A DNA stretch of 64,000 nt from Bog-473 sp963730395 (GTDB lineage: Bacteria; Actinomycetota; Acidimicrobiia; Acidimicrobiales; RAAP-2). Shown piece by piece: positions 51,685 to 59,059 of the stretch. The stretch spans positions 255,639 through 319,638 of the forward strand of contig CAVSSK010000004.1 of NCBI GenBank assembly GCA_963730395.1. The letters are read 5' to 3'. The position numbers were made by a program, and so were the translations under genes. The notes beneath the pieces were generated by a model that saw only the letters and a program-made list of their open reading frames with translations, was not told the DNA's origin and did no database searches. Every line of letters begins with the position of its first letter. The first letter of the stretch is position 1.

Positions 51685-52143
51685 GGCGCCATCATGGCAT
51701 TCGCTTCGCCTGAACTGCCTCGAGATCATTCGCGCCAGAGATCAAGAGGCTGCGGTACCTGGCGAGACCCGCGACGCCTACTCCATCGCATGTCTCAGGA
51801 AGCACCGAAGGGTCACCTCGTAGTGCCGCAGGGTGGCACCCCATCCCGGCAGCGGTAGGGGATACCCGCGGGAGGGACGCTACGGCCGCTGCCGCCCAGC
51901 GAATCTAGTGGGCTCGCTCCATCCGCCTCGACCTGCCCCATCGGAACAAGCCAAGTTCGTCCTCGATGTATGCGTCGCCTCCCTGAACGGCCGTTTCTCG
52001 CCGGGGAGACTGCACCCTTGCCCTGCAAGGGCCGAGGTGGCCATGATGGCGGTGTCCGGCTCGCCCGCGTGGGTAGTGCGGCGGGGGGAGCCGGAGGTCA
52101 GCGCAGGCGGTCCACAAGAAGGGTGAGCGAAGGAGGTATGCCG
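51685..52143. other. Intergenic region with a 9-bp inverted repeat
   Basis: No gene is supported in this 459-bp stretch between a divergent cyclase gene and the small monooxygenase-like gene. It contains CGGCAGCGG (51847-51855) and its exact complement CCGCTGCCG (51886-51894), enclosing a 30-base, GC-rich loop, so a stable stem could form. Promoters for both flanking genes probably lie here. Confidence 0.4.
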
Positions 52144-52437
52144 ATGTATGCAGCCGTTCGACGGTACGAGGGCATCACAGACGACGCCGAAGCGGGACGC
52201 CTCGTCCGTGAAAGCTTCATGCCTCTCCTTGAAGAAGTGAGCGGTTTCATCGCTTACTACTGGATTGACGCTGGCGAGGGCACGATGGCGTCCCTCAGCG
52301 TGTTCGAGGACAAAGCCGGTGCCGACGAGTCCGTCACACTGGCGCATCAATGGGTTGAGGATAACGCTGCTGCGCTCTTCCCAAACCCGCCGCGAGTTAC
52401 CGAGGGATTGGTGGTCGCGAGCCACACGAAGCAGTAA
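52144..52437 (+). CDS. Small ABM-like (antibiotic biosynthesis monooxygenase fold) protein
   Basis: A 97-residue ferredoxin-like protein: YAAVRRYEGITDDAEAG, VSGFIAYYWIDAGEGTMASLSVFEDKAGADES. The YYWIDAG...SVFED pattern is common in uncharacterised dimeric alpha+beta-barrel proteins. The start is set by AGGAGG at 52131-52136: ATG 52144 has proper 7-base spacing, whereas ATG 52138 would be only one base away. Function unknown. Confidence 0.72.
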   Translation: MYAAVRRYEGITDDAEAGRLVRESFMPLLEEVSGFIAYYWIDAGEGTMASLSVFEDKAGADESVTLAHQWVEDNAAALFPNPPRVTEGLVVASHTKQ

Positions 52438-52543
52438 GGACCGTCGTGGTTCGGCCCGTCTTGCACCGTTGAAGTTACCCGTCGTCCTCGCCCTCCTCTT
52501 GGGCGACGCGGTCGCACCGAAGTCCAGAACGTGCTCACGGCGC

Positions 52544-52699
52544 TCAGCCGCGAAGACCTCGGCGGCGTGTCCTAGGGCGCCCCGCCATGGCCCGCGCCGC
52601 GATCGCGGTGCACCCGCCCGCGGGCTGCAACAGGCCGATCCGCTCGTAGTAGCGCAGGGTGTCCGCCCGAAGCCCGAGGCTCCCGTCATGCACCGTCAC
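52544..52699 (-). pseudogene. Truncated MerR-family regulator
   Basis: GTG 52699 begins VTVHDGSLGLRADTLRYYERIGLLQPAGG, the HTH wing of MerR proteins (LRYYERIGLL is the hallmark). After about 30 residues the sequence loses similarity and stops at 52544, so the dimerisation helix and ligand-binding end are missing. The first HTH helix is also short. A remnant lying downstream of an intact MerR-type promoter. Confidence 0.6.
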
Positions 52700-52703
52700 G
52701 GTA

Positions 52704-52729
52704 GACCTTAGAGTCAGGTCCAAGGTCAA
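52704..52729 (-). promoter_or_regulatory. MerR-type promoter/operator
   Basis: On the minus strand a TTGACC -35 element runs into GACCTT-(12 nt)-AAGGTC, a 6-bp dyad with the stretched spacing in which MerR proteins sit between -35 and -10. It lies directly upstream of the truncated merR start, so it was probably the autoregulated promoter. The -10 is weak by eye. Confidence 0.5.
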
Positions 52730-52863
52730 GCCCTCTCGCCAAGGCTGATTCAATGTGCTCGACGGCAACCGGCGAGCCATCTCGACTATCTCCGATGTGC
52801 CGTTTGAGGCGCATGCAACTGTAGCAAGCACCCACTGGCTTTGGCCCCGTGGAAGTCTCTTGA

Positions 52864-53421
52864 TCAGCGGACTTTCTGCAGCACGGCATTCACCTCGCCG
52901 AGATCGAACTCGCTTGGGTCGAAGGATCCACCCACCCACTCGAGGAAGTTCTCGTGTTCTTCGTGGGTGGGTTCGGCGATGGCACTCAGGAACTCCGTAT
53001 ATCCCCACGTGCCGCCGACGTCATCGGGCGGGCACGCATTTGCTCCGTCGAGGCACACCGCGAACTTCAAGCCGAAGTAGGACCACGTCAGCTCTTCGAT
53101 GACGACCTCGTGCTCCCACGAATCGCCGAAGTCGTATTCAAGAGTGAACCGGCGCTGGTCGCGCAACGCCTGGAGGACCGTGACACCCTTCTCATCGATC
53201 TCTCCTTCGGGGAACTCGTCGTAGTTCATCCCGTAGCGGGTGTCGCCCACGGTGAATGCGTGGAGATGCGAGTTGGACCATCCCATCGCTGCCAAGAGGA
53301 TGTCGGCGAGCTTGGCCATGCGGATGGCTCCGGGAACGAGCAACCGTCGCCAGATCACCGGGTCGACGTCATTGAGCTGGATCCGCAGACGAAAGATGCT
53401 CTGACCGGGGGGCTGGGGCAT
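52864..53421 (-). CDS. Plasmid pRiA4b ORF-3 family protein
   Basis: A 185-residue protein with the family pattern FRLRIQLNDVDPVIWRRLLVPG, ILLAAMGWSNSHLHAF, LEYDFGDSWEHEVVIE and CLDGANACPPDDVGG. This family is found on plasmids and in accessory or IS-linked DNA; no biochemical role is established. ATG 53421. Neighbours are a truncated regulator and an integrase remnant, consistent with a mobile origin. Confidence 0.9.
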   Translation of the reverse strand: MPQPPGQSIFRLRIQLNDVDPVIWRRLLVPGAIRMAKLADILLAAMGWSNSHLHAFTVGDTRYGMNYDEFPEGEIDEKGVTVLQALRDQRRFTLEYDFGDSWEHEVVIEELTWSYFGLKFAVCLDGANACPPDDVGGTWGYTEFLSAIAEPTHEEHENFLEWVGGSFDPSEFDLGEVNAVLQKVR

Positions 53422-53511
53422 CCCTCGACACTACGACGGGAGGCCAAGAAGCCAGAGTGTTTTCGTCTGGACTGCAGTCGAGCAGTTAAGGATGGGGAAT
53501 GTTTGATGCAG

Positions 53512-53548
53512 TTTGAGGGTGCTGTGTTACAGGGACCGCACCCTCAAA
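53512..53548. terminator. Perfect 11-bp hairpin
   Basis: TTTGAGGGTGC (53512-53522) and GCACCCTCAAA (53538-53548) are exact complements around a 15-base loop. It lies between the pRiA4b-type gene and the integrase remnant, where two minus-strand units meet. It could be a terminator or part of a recombination site; no U-run follows on the plus strand. Confidence 0.4.
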
Positions 53549-53605
53549 GACTTATCGTTGCTGGTCCCAGGGCTGGATCCGCCAGTCGGGTTTCGCGTAA
53601 TCCGG

Positions 53606-53616
53606 CCCTCCGACAC
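53606..53616 (+). repeat. Possible attachment-site copy of the tRNA-Leu 3' end
   Basis: CCCTCCGACAC here is identical to 44516-44526, the last bases of tRNA-Leu plus one. It lies about 90 bp from the C-terminal end of a tyrosine-integrase remnant, where an att site is expected. Eleven bases is short, so chance is possible. Confidence 0.3.
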
Positions 53617-53703
53617 CCCGTTTGACCTGCTGAAACAGACTTCCTCAGCGCGGTAAGGAAGTTGCCGGTCGCTGACCATTCCCCCAGCGTTGCTTCGTGA
53701 GAT

Positions 53704-54035
53704 TCAACGCGGTCGGATTTCGACCACGTCGGCGCCCGGATCGACGTCGGTCGTCCCGCCCGACAGCAGGGCACCAAGACGGTCCGCAACCTCTCGGTTG
53801 CGCTCGTCGGTCGCGTGCTGGTAGCGCAGCGCAGCCGTGTGGGTCCGGTGCCCGAGTCGCCCAGTTCCCCTTGACGATGTCCGACGAGATGGTCGACAAC
53901 CAGGCGTCTGCATCGGCGACGCTGGCGAACGTTGACTCGCCGGCCCGGCGTTTGGCTTCCGGGGCGAGGTAGGACGCCCGATAGCGCCCAGACTGCAGTC
54001 AGAGGACCTTCACGGGGGCGCTTGCGTCTAGCCAT
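53704..54035 (-). pseudogene. Tyrosine integrase with large internal deletion
   Basis: From ATG 54035 the reading (with one shift) gives an integrase N-terminus: RASYLAPEAKRRAGESTFAS and ADADAWLSTISSDIVKGNW. The sequence then jumps straight to the family C-terminus LGHRTHTAALRYQHATDERNREVADRL, which follows the catalytic Tyr region in intact enzymes. The SAM-like and catalytic core, roughly 200 or more residues with the RHR residues, is missing. It cannot recombine DNA. It is a remnant of an actinophage- or ICE-type integrase. Confidence 0.8.
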
Positions 54036-54293
54036 TGTCGGCCTCCTGTCGTTTGGCGCTATCGGCGAGCGTCGAGTACTCGAAAAGCGAATGAGATGTG
54101 GCGTAGATCATCACCTTGGGTGTCGGTGGTTTGACAAACATCGGACAGAGACTCCGACGAGGAAGCGGGTCGAGCGCTTTGCCTGTGGCGAGATTCTTCC
54201 GGTGGTGCGCTCGACAAGGGATGACCGTCATTGCGCACTTGAGTGCCGTCACCGCGTTCGGGAGAATGTCTGGCGACTGAAAAGGAGAGCTGG

Positions 54294-54740
54294 ATGAGCG
54301 ATGTTCAGATACCGAAACCTGTCAAGACACACCACCACATTGGTCAAGCGATAAGTATTCGCGGGCTGCGAACAGAGGTCCAGCGGGCCGACGGAGTCAA
54401 CGCCAAGATAGCCGTCTTCCTCACCAACATCGTCGGATCGATGTGGTGCGCCTATGTGTTTGCGATCATTGCCTTAATTGGTTTACCGCCGGCATTGAAA
54501 CCGGGCGGTGAGGGTATCATCGCGTGGATTGCACAAACGTTCCTTCAATTGGTGCTGCTGTCGGTGATCATGGTTGGTCAAAATGTGCAGAGTGTGGCGA
54601 GTGATATCCGATCACAGCACACCTACGATGACACCGTACAAATCCTCGATCGGCTGGACATCCATACCGAAGGTGGGCTCAAGGATCTCGCCGATCGAAT
54701 CGACACTTTGGGGATCGCCCTGAAACAGCAAGGCACATGA
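54294..54740 (+). CDS. DUF1003 family membrane protein
   Basis: A 148-residue protein with two transmembrane helices (AVFLTNIVGSMWCAYVFAIIA and TFLQLVLLSVIMVGQNVQ) in the DUF1003 pattern, and cytoplasmic ends. ATG 54294 follows AAGGAG at good spacing. Family function is unknown. The gene is visibly less GC-rich than the core-genome genes, suggesting transfer. Confidence 0.85.
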   Translation: MSDVQIPKPVKTHHHIGQAISIRGLRTEVQRADGVNAKIAVFLTNIVGSMWCAYVFAIIALIGLPPALKPGGEGIIAWIAQTFLQLVLLSVIMVGQNVQSVASDIRSQHTYDDTVQILDRLDIHTEGGLKDLADRIDTLGIALKQQGT

Positions 54741-54842
54741 TCGTGTAGCGACACCTGGGTCGTGACTGCCCCCTGTTCGCCGGCTCGTGGGCACTGACGG
54801 CCCCCTTGGACTACGAGGCGTGATGGCGCATGATAGGGACGC

Positions 54843-55243
54843 TCAGGTTGGAGTTTCCATTTGTGCAGATCGGTCAGGGCCCGATGTCGCCGAATCCTTT
54901 TTCCTTGTCCCGACAATCATCTGGGCGCTGATTCCCAGAGCAACGAGCACCATCGTCGAGAGCAAGATCACAGTCAGGATCCCGTTGAGCAAACCTCCCT
55001 GATCCTTAGCTTGGTGGATCACAGAGAGTGCAAACCCTTCGCCAACGGTGTCCCCAATCAATGCGCAAATGAAGAGAAAGATTGCGAATCCGGCGAGGCC
55101 CTTGTCGTCCGCCTTATAGAGGTCGGCGACCGCACGCACGCATAGCTCACGGCCAACATGAGCACTGGGAGAACCGTAGCGACCGTGACGTAGAAGTCCG
55201 CCCAATCCTGCGAAGGGACCGCGTAAGTCATGTAGATCCCCAT
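54843..55243 (-). CDS. Small membrane protein (one frameshift)
   Basis: About 134 residues with three hydrophobic segments: FYVTVATVLPVLMLAVSYA, then after a shift near 55,140 GFAIFLFICALIGDTVG and GILTVILLSTMVLVALGIS. ATG 55243. No family recognised. It lies tail-to-tail with the DUF1003 gene, also a small membrane protein. Confidence 0.55.
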
Positions 55244-55617
55244 ATTTCACGTCTCTAGGTAACAGGTGGTTTCAGCCCGCGGGACGACTTGCACCGAACG
55301 GAACCGTGATTAGTGGGGGAGCCACTCGACGGTGAGATGGGACTGCCCCAGACCGCCGGGCCGGGGCCGCGCAACGGCCCCGCCGAAGCGGGGCCGCAAC
55401 GCTGTGGCGGACTTACCGGTCAGAGGCTGCGCGGGAAAGAACGCTCCGACGCTCGCGATCATCTCGTCCACCCGGCAGAAAGGGGCGCAGTTGGTACCTC
55501 TGGTGCCTTCGGCCACACCGGGGTGACACTGGGGTACCGTTTCTTTTCGTTCGCCCCGGCGCATCGGGCCGCACGAGGTGGAGGTGAGCGCGTGGTCAAG
55601 GCGGCCGGGGCATCCCG
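55244..55617. other. Intergenic region with a strong GC hairpin
   Basis: No supported gene. It holds CGGCCCCGC-CGAA-GCGGGGCCG at 55375-55396, nine perfect pairs with a tetraloop, about 220 bp upstream of the zinc-ribbon/DUF4190 gene and 130 bp from the divergent membrane-protein start. An overlapping GGGGCCGCGCAACGGCCCC stem could compete with it. Confidence 0.45.
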
Positions 55618-56118
55618 ATGACGGCCGGAGGTGTGCCGTGCGTCACCGGGCACGTCGCCCCGTCCGGTGGGAAGTACTGCACCCAATGTGGGGTTGCACT
55701 CGGGCCTGGCGACCAGGTCACATCATATGGCGCTGTCCCGATTGCTCCGGCTGCAACGCCACCCGGCACCGGCAAGCACGCCGCCACGCAGTATCCAGCC
55801 ACGCAGTATCCAGCCACGCAGTATCCAGCCGCGCAGTACGACGCTCCGGACTACGCGAACACACCCCCAGTGAACCGAGCCATGAACGGGATGGCGATCG
55901 CGTCGATGGTGCTCGGGATCTTGTGGATCGAGTGGATCGGCTCCATCCTCGCCCTCGTCTTCGGCTATGTCGCACTGAACCAGATCAAGACGCGCAACGA
56001 ACGCGGCCGGGGAATGGCCATCGCGGGCGTCGCCTTGGGCTGGATCGGCGTGGGCTTGATCCTCGTCATCTTCATCGTCAACTTCATCAGAGCGGTACGG
56101 TCAGGATCAGGCGGATGA
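55618..56118 (+). CDS. Zinc-ribbon DUF4190-like membrane protein
   Basis: A 166-residue protein. The N-terminus has a short zinc-ribbon-like motif (KYCTQCGVAL); residues about 50-72 are a low-complexity ATQYP repeat. Then MNGMAIASMVLGILWIEWIGSILALVFGYVALNQI and MAIAGVALGWIGVGLILVIF form the two-helix DUF4190 domain. Function unknown. Its stop overlaps the next start (ATGA), so it is co-translated with another zinc-ribbon membrane protein. Confidence 0.78.
   Translation: MTAGGVPCVTGHVAPSGGKYCTQCGVALGPGDQVTSYGAVPIAPAATPPGTGKHAATQYPATQYPATQYPAAQYDAPDYANTPPVNRAMNGMAIASMVLGILWIEWIGSILALVFGYVALNQIKTRNERGRGMAIAGVALGWIGVGLILVIFIVNFIRAVRSGSGG
55783..55839 (+). repeat. 15-bp tandem repeat (ATQYP units)
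   Basis: GCCACGCAGTATCCA occurs three times exactly in a row (55783-55797, 55798-55812, 55813-55827), followed by a diverged fourth unit. It encodes the Ala-Thr-Gln-Tyr-Pro linker of the DUF4190-like protein. Copy number is likely variable. Confidence 0.9.
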
Positions 56119-57206
56119 CCACGCTCGCTCCAGCTGTCGCTGTGCGGCAACCGGCCCTCGGGCGCATCGGCGTGCTCGACCCACTGCGGCGCAAGACTGG
56201 GCTCGCGCTGCTGTGCACCTCCGCGGTAATCGCGTGTGCGGCCAGTGGCTTCTACGCCGCGTCCTACTACACGCTGAACGTCAATTACGCCCATGTGGGG
56301 AACTTCCTCATCCCCGGATTGTGGTTCTTCGCCGCCTTGGCGGCATTCTGCGGGACCGCCTGGGCCCGGTCCTCGAAGGGAGCTCGGCCTGGCGATAGTG
56401 CGCTCTTGGCTATCGCTGGCGTCGTCTTCACTGTCCAGACTGTTGCCCTTCTCGCCTACGCCCTCTACGTGCGGTTCTTGTGGCTGCCCAACAGAGCCGG
56501 AGTCGGAAACGCCATCCAACTCGCGGTCGCTGCCGCAGCTTTGACGCTTGGCGTCTTGGCCTTCGTGCTCACTGGACGTTACGGTCGCCATCGGGTGAGG
56601 TCGAGCGGACACACCCCAGTGGCGCCGCTGGTCATCGCCGGGATCTCCTTTTTCGGACTCCTCTACAACGACCTGTACTACACATCATGGTTCGAGCTCA
56701 CCTCCCTCAATACGAAGCTCTCAGGAATCCTCTCGGGAGTTTCGTACGGTGGCATCGGTATTGCCCTTTGTCTCTCTGCAGTTCTTCGCCTCGGACCAGC
56801 GTGGCGGCTCCTCGGCGCAGGGCTCGGTTTCCTAGCCATCGGAACCATCGAGGCCCTCCTCCGCGGCGTGACATTGCAGCAGAACCTTTATCCCGGTATC
56901 TACGAGATCCAAGCTGGCGGGTACCTAGTCATTGCCTGCATCCTCCTTGGTTCGGCGCTGATCGCTCCCTCGATCTCTCGCACGGCAGCGAGTCCGGGGA
57001 CGGCTCCTCAGTGGCTGCAGCCAGCAGAGGCGAATCCAGCTCCTCAACCGGTGGGTGTTCCCGAGCTCCCACCGGCCCCTGAGTGGTGGCCCGCACCGGT
57101 CGCCAAGCATGCAGCCAAGACACGTGCTCCGCGCTTCTCCGCGGCGTGCGGTTTTGGGCTCACGCCCGGATCACGTTTTTGTCCTCAATGCGGCAGCGCC
57201 ATCTGA
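56115..57206 (+). CDS. Polytopic membrane protein with C-terminal zinc ribbon
   Basis: A 363-residue protein with about eight hydrophobic segments in residues 25-285, then a Pro/Ala-rich linker and a C-terminal FSAACGFGLTPGSRFCPQCGSAI that forms a zinc-ribbon-like knuckle. ATG 56115 overlaps the preceding stop. It shares the membrane-plus-zinc-ribbon plan with its neighbour, suggesting a small two-gene membrane system. No family recognised. Confidence 0.7.
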   Translation: MTTLAPAVAVRQPALGRIGVLDPLRRKTGLALLCTSAVIACAASGFYAASYYTLNVNYAHVGNFLIPGLWFFAALAAFCGTAWARSSKGARPGDSALLAIAGVVFTVQTVALLAYALYVRFLWLPNRAGVGNAIQLAVAAAALTLGVLAFVLTGRYGRHRVRSSGHTPVAPLVIAGISFFGLLYNDLYYTSWFELTSLNTKLSGILSGVSYGGIGIALCLSAVLRLGPAWRLLGAGLGFLAIGTIEALLRGVTLQQNLYPGIYEIQAGGYLVIACILLGSALIAPSISRTAASPGTAPQWLQPAEANPAPQPVGVPELPPAPEWWPAPVAKHAAKTRAPRFSAACGFGLTPGSRFCPQCGSAI

Positions 57207-57254
57207 CCCACGCCGCCCCGACGAACCTGGCCCGATTCGTACTCGGGCAGGTAG

Positions 57255-57476
57255 TCAGAAGCCCTCGGACTGGTCGCTGGTCAGCTTCGGAGCGTGATGT
57301 CGACACGCCTCCACATACCACCAGTGCTCCTTGACGTCTTGCCACTGACCCTTCCACGCGGGCGGCTGGTGGCAGTGGTCAGCTTGGAGCTGGTGGCTGT
57401 AGACCATCCGGAACCACCGGCCTGGCTGCGGGCTGAACGCCGTGATGAGGTCGCCAGGCTCGGGCGTGAGGTCCAC
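57255..57476 (-). CDS. Small hypothetical protein (His/Trp-rich C-terminus)
   Basis: A 73-residue protein from GTG 57476: VDLTPEPGDLITAFSPQPG, then HQLQADHCHQPPAWKGQWQD and HWWYVEACRHHAPKL. Not recognised; the His/Cys/Trp content suggests a metal-binding small protein of mobile DNA. Its 5' end is duplicated at 58515-58565 as a truncated copy. Confidence 0.5.
   Translation of the reverse strand: MDLTPEPGDLITAFSPQPGRWFRMVYSHQLQADHCHQPPAWKGQWQDVKEHWWYVEACRHHAPKLTSDQSEGF
57415..57465 (+). repeat. 51-bp direct repeat, copy 1 (copy 2 at 58515-58565)
   Basis: CACCGGCCTGGC through GGCTCGGGC is repeated 1.1 kb downstream with two mismatches in 51 positions. It covers the first codons (PEPGDLITAFSPQPG) of the small minus-strand gene at 57255-57476. 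Confidence 0.9.
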
Positions 57477-57522
57477 GACGCTCGACCGTAGACCGAGGCA
57501 GCGTCGGTGGCAGAATCGGCAG

Positions 57523-57627
57523 ATGGAGATGCGATGCGCCCAATGCGGTTGCCTGGTCGATGCGGATCGGGTGGTCGAGCGCTGCGGGGATCTCGACTGC
57601 TGTTGTAAGGACCTCCCCGACAAGTAA
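57523..57627 (+). CDS. 34-residue Cys-rich mini-protein
   Basis: ATG 57523 to TAA 57627 encodes MEMRCAQCGCLVDADRV followed by a Cys-rich end with a CCC triplet. Seven or more Cys in 34 residues, with C-x2-C-x-C and C-x4-CCC, suggest a zinc- or metal-binding knuckle. No family named. It lies head-to-head with the 57255-57476 gene. Confidence 0.4.
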   Translation: MEMRCAQCGCLVDADRVVERCGDLDCCCKDLPDK

Positions 57628-57649
57628 TAGAGGGCCGCAGACCAGTTAG

Positions 57650-57814
57650 TTACAGCGCCCCCGTACGGTTGCCGACCGGGTCGCACCCCGGGCATCCCGG
57701 GCAGGTGGTCAGCTTCTCGTGCCGCTCGAGCTCGGGCTCCTCGGCCTTGCAGATAGTGCAAGTGCGCGAGTCGTCACGGTGAATCACCAGCCGTCCGAGG
57801 CAAAATTGAGCCAT
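57650..57814 (-). CDS. 54-residue zinc-ribbon-like protein
   Basis: ATG 57814 to TAA 57650 encodes MAQFCLGRLVIHRDDSRTCT, an acidic/basic helix (EEPELERHEKL) and TTCPGCPGCDPVGN. The C-x2-C (TCTIC) and C-x2-C-x2-C (TCPGCPGC) pairs are a plausible zinc ribbon. No family recognised. It is short but has a well-formed amino-acid pattern, unlike the other frames. Confidence 0.45.
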   Translation of the reverse strand: MAQFCLGRLVIHRDDSRTCTICKAEEPELERHEKLTTCPGCPGCDPVGNRTGAL

Positions 57815-57886
57815 GGATTGAAGGCTACGGCGTGGGAGTGGCCAACCCCGGTATTCTTCCGGCGCCCGGCGACCTCATAAACCGCC

Positions 57887-57972
57887 GACGAGTGCCTCGA
57901 AGGCGGCGCTTGCCGATGGCTCGCTGGTGGGAACTGTGGGGCGGGACGACCGAGGTGGATCGGCGGGTGTGA
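57887..57972 (+). pseudogene. WhiB-family C-terminal fragment
   Basis: Across two small shifts the stretch reads ECLE-AALADGSLVG and then LWGGTTEVDRRV-stop, the end of a WhiB protein (last cluster Cys, then the GVWGG turn and a basic tail). The first three cluster Cys and the N-terminus are missing. The nearest complete WhiB in the window is at 62,500. Confidence 0.5.
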
Positions 57973-58059
57973 CTAGCCGCTCCTTGTGATCGCTGCGTGC
58001 CCTACGATCAGGCACCGCACTTCCTTGATTGCGGTCAGGGGTTGGAACCGGAGGTAGCG

Positions 58060-58509
58060 ATGTACGGGGTGATCGTCGTGGGAACAGATGGATCTGACCG
58101 AGCCGCTATCGCGGTGACTCAAGCCATCGCTCTGGCAAAGATCACCGGCGCCACGTTGCACGTTGTCCATGCCGTTCGGCCTGTCGCTATGGCGGGGTCA
58201 ACGAATGACTTCGCTGCTGTTGCTGTGGGAGAAGCCAACATGATGTTCGATCGCGGAGACTACATCGGTGCTCAGGTGCTCGCTGAGGCCGCACGCGAGG
58301 GTGTGTCCGCTGAAATGCACAGCGCCGAGGGTGATCCGGCCGACGCGCTGATCGCGGTCGGCGAGTCCTGCAAGGCAGACCTCGTGGTAGTCGGGAACCG
58401 AGGCATGACTGGGTTCAAGCGCCTTGTGCTTGGGAGTGTTCCCAATAAGTTGTCCCATCACTGTCCGTGCAGTCTGCTCATCGTCAGCACTGACGCTGCG
58501 AGCGCGTAA
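58060..58509 (+). CDS. Universal stress protein (UspA fold)
   Basis: A 149-residue single-domain Usp: N-terminal strand VIVVGTDGSDRAAIAVTQAI, and the ATP-binding loop VVGNRGMTGFKRLVLGSVPNKLSHHCPCSLLIV matching G-2x-G-9x-G-(S/T). ATG 58060 follows GGAGG (CGGAGGTAGCG). Such proteins bind ATP or cAMP and support stress survival. Just past its stop a duplicated sequence begins (58515), marking a rearrangement point. Confidence 0.92.
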   Translation: MYGVIVVGTDGSDRAAIAVTQAIALAKITGATLHVVHAVRPVAMAGSTNDFAAVAVGEANMMFDRGDYIGAQVLAEAAREGVSAEMHSAEGDPADALIAVGESCKADLVVVGNRGMTGFKRLVLGSVPNKLSHHCPCSLLIVSTDAASA

Positions 58510-58514
58510 CCAAG

Positions 58515-58567
58515 CACCGGCCTGGCTGCGGGCTGAATGCCGTGATGAGGTCGCCGGGCTCGGGCAT
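58515..58567 (-). pseudogene. Truncated second copy of the 57255-57476 gene
   Basis: ATG 58567 begins MPEPGDLITAFSPQPGR, 49 of 51 bases identical to the start of the upstream small gene. Similarity then ends abruptly at about 58,515, next to the universal-stress-protein stop, and the frame closes after 27 codons. The break is a likely recombination junction. Confidence 0.6.
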
Positions 58568-58572
58568 CGGGG

Positions 58573-58881
58573 TCACAGATCAGAAGACAGAACCGGGCTC
58601 AGCCACCAGGCCGCCAGCGCCCCCCGCTCGGGAGCCATCCTGACTGACTCGTAGCCTGCGGCCCAGAGCCGCTCCTCGAAGTGGTCGAGAACGGCGGACT
58701 CGTTGCCGAGGTTCTCGTGGAGGATTGCGTCTCCGACGTCGTTTCGCGATGCGAACACGGACTCGCGATCATGGTCGGAGCTGAGGACCAAGTGCCAGCC
58801 GTCGGTATGGGCCATCAGTGACGCCTCTGTGGCGTTCTCCCAGAACGGAATGTCGGCGGTAGGGCTCATCTTGAGGAGCAA
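58573..58881 (-). CDS. Hypothetical protein, 102 residues
   Basis: ATG 58881 to TGA 58573 encodes a soluble alpha+beta-looking protein (MAHTDGWHLVLSSDHDRES; AVLDHFEERLWAAGYESVRM; WWLSPVLSSDL). An internal Met five codons in is an alternative start. It ends five bases before the truncated PEPGDL copy, suggesting that the two were once an operon pair. Not recognised. Confidence 0.5.
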   Translation of the reverse strand: MLLKMSPTADIPFWENATEASLMAHTDGWHLVLSSDHDRESVFASRNDVGDAILHENLGNESAVLDHFEERLWAAGYESVRMAPERGALAAWWLSPVLSSDL

Positions 58882-59059
58882 CTGCTCTCGTGATCGGCGG
58901 CGCCCCGTGACCGACTGGATCTCGCAAAATGTAAACGAAGTCGGCGAAGCGTGCCCTTGGCGGCTGTGGCCCGGCTGTGTGCACCCGCAGAGAATGAACT
59001 ACAGAGTCATCCGCCCCGTTAAAGCCCACTCGTACCCTCGCCACCGTGGGGGACGGGTG

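Noticed and set aside
54028..54252. 74-codon minus-strand ORF upstream of the integrase remnant, considered as an excisionase
   Set aside because: No HTH or other recognisable motif; only its overlap with the integrase start is suggestive.
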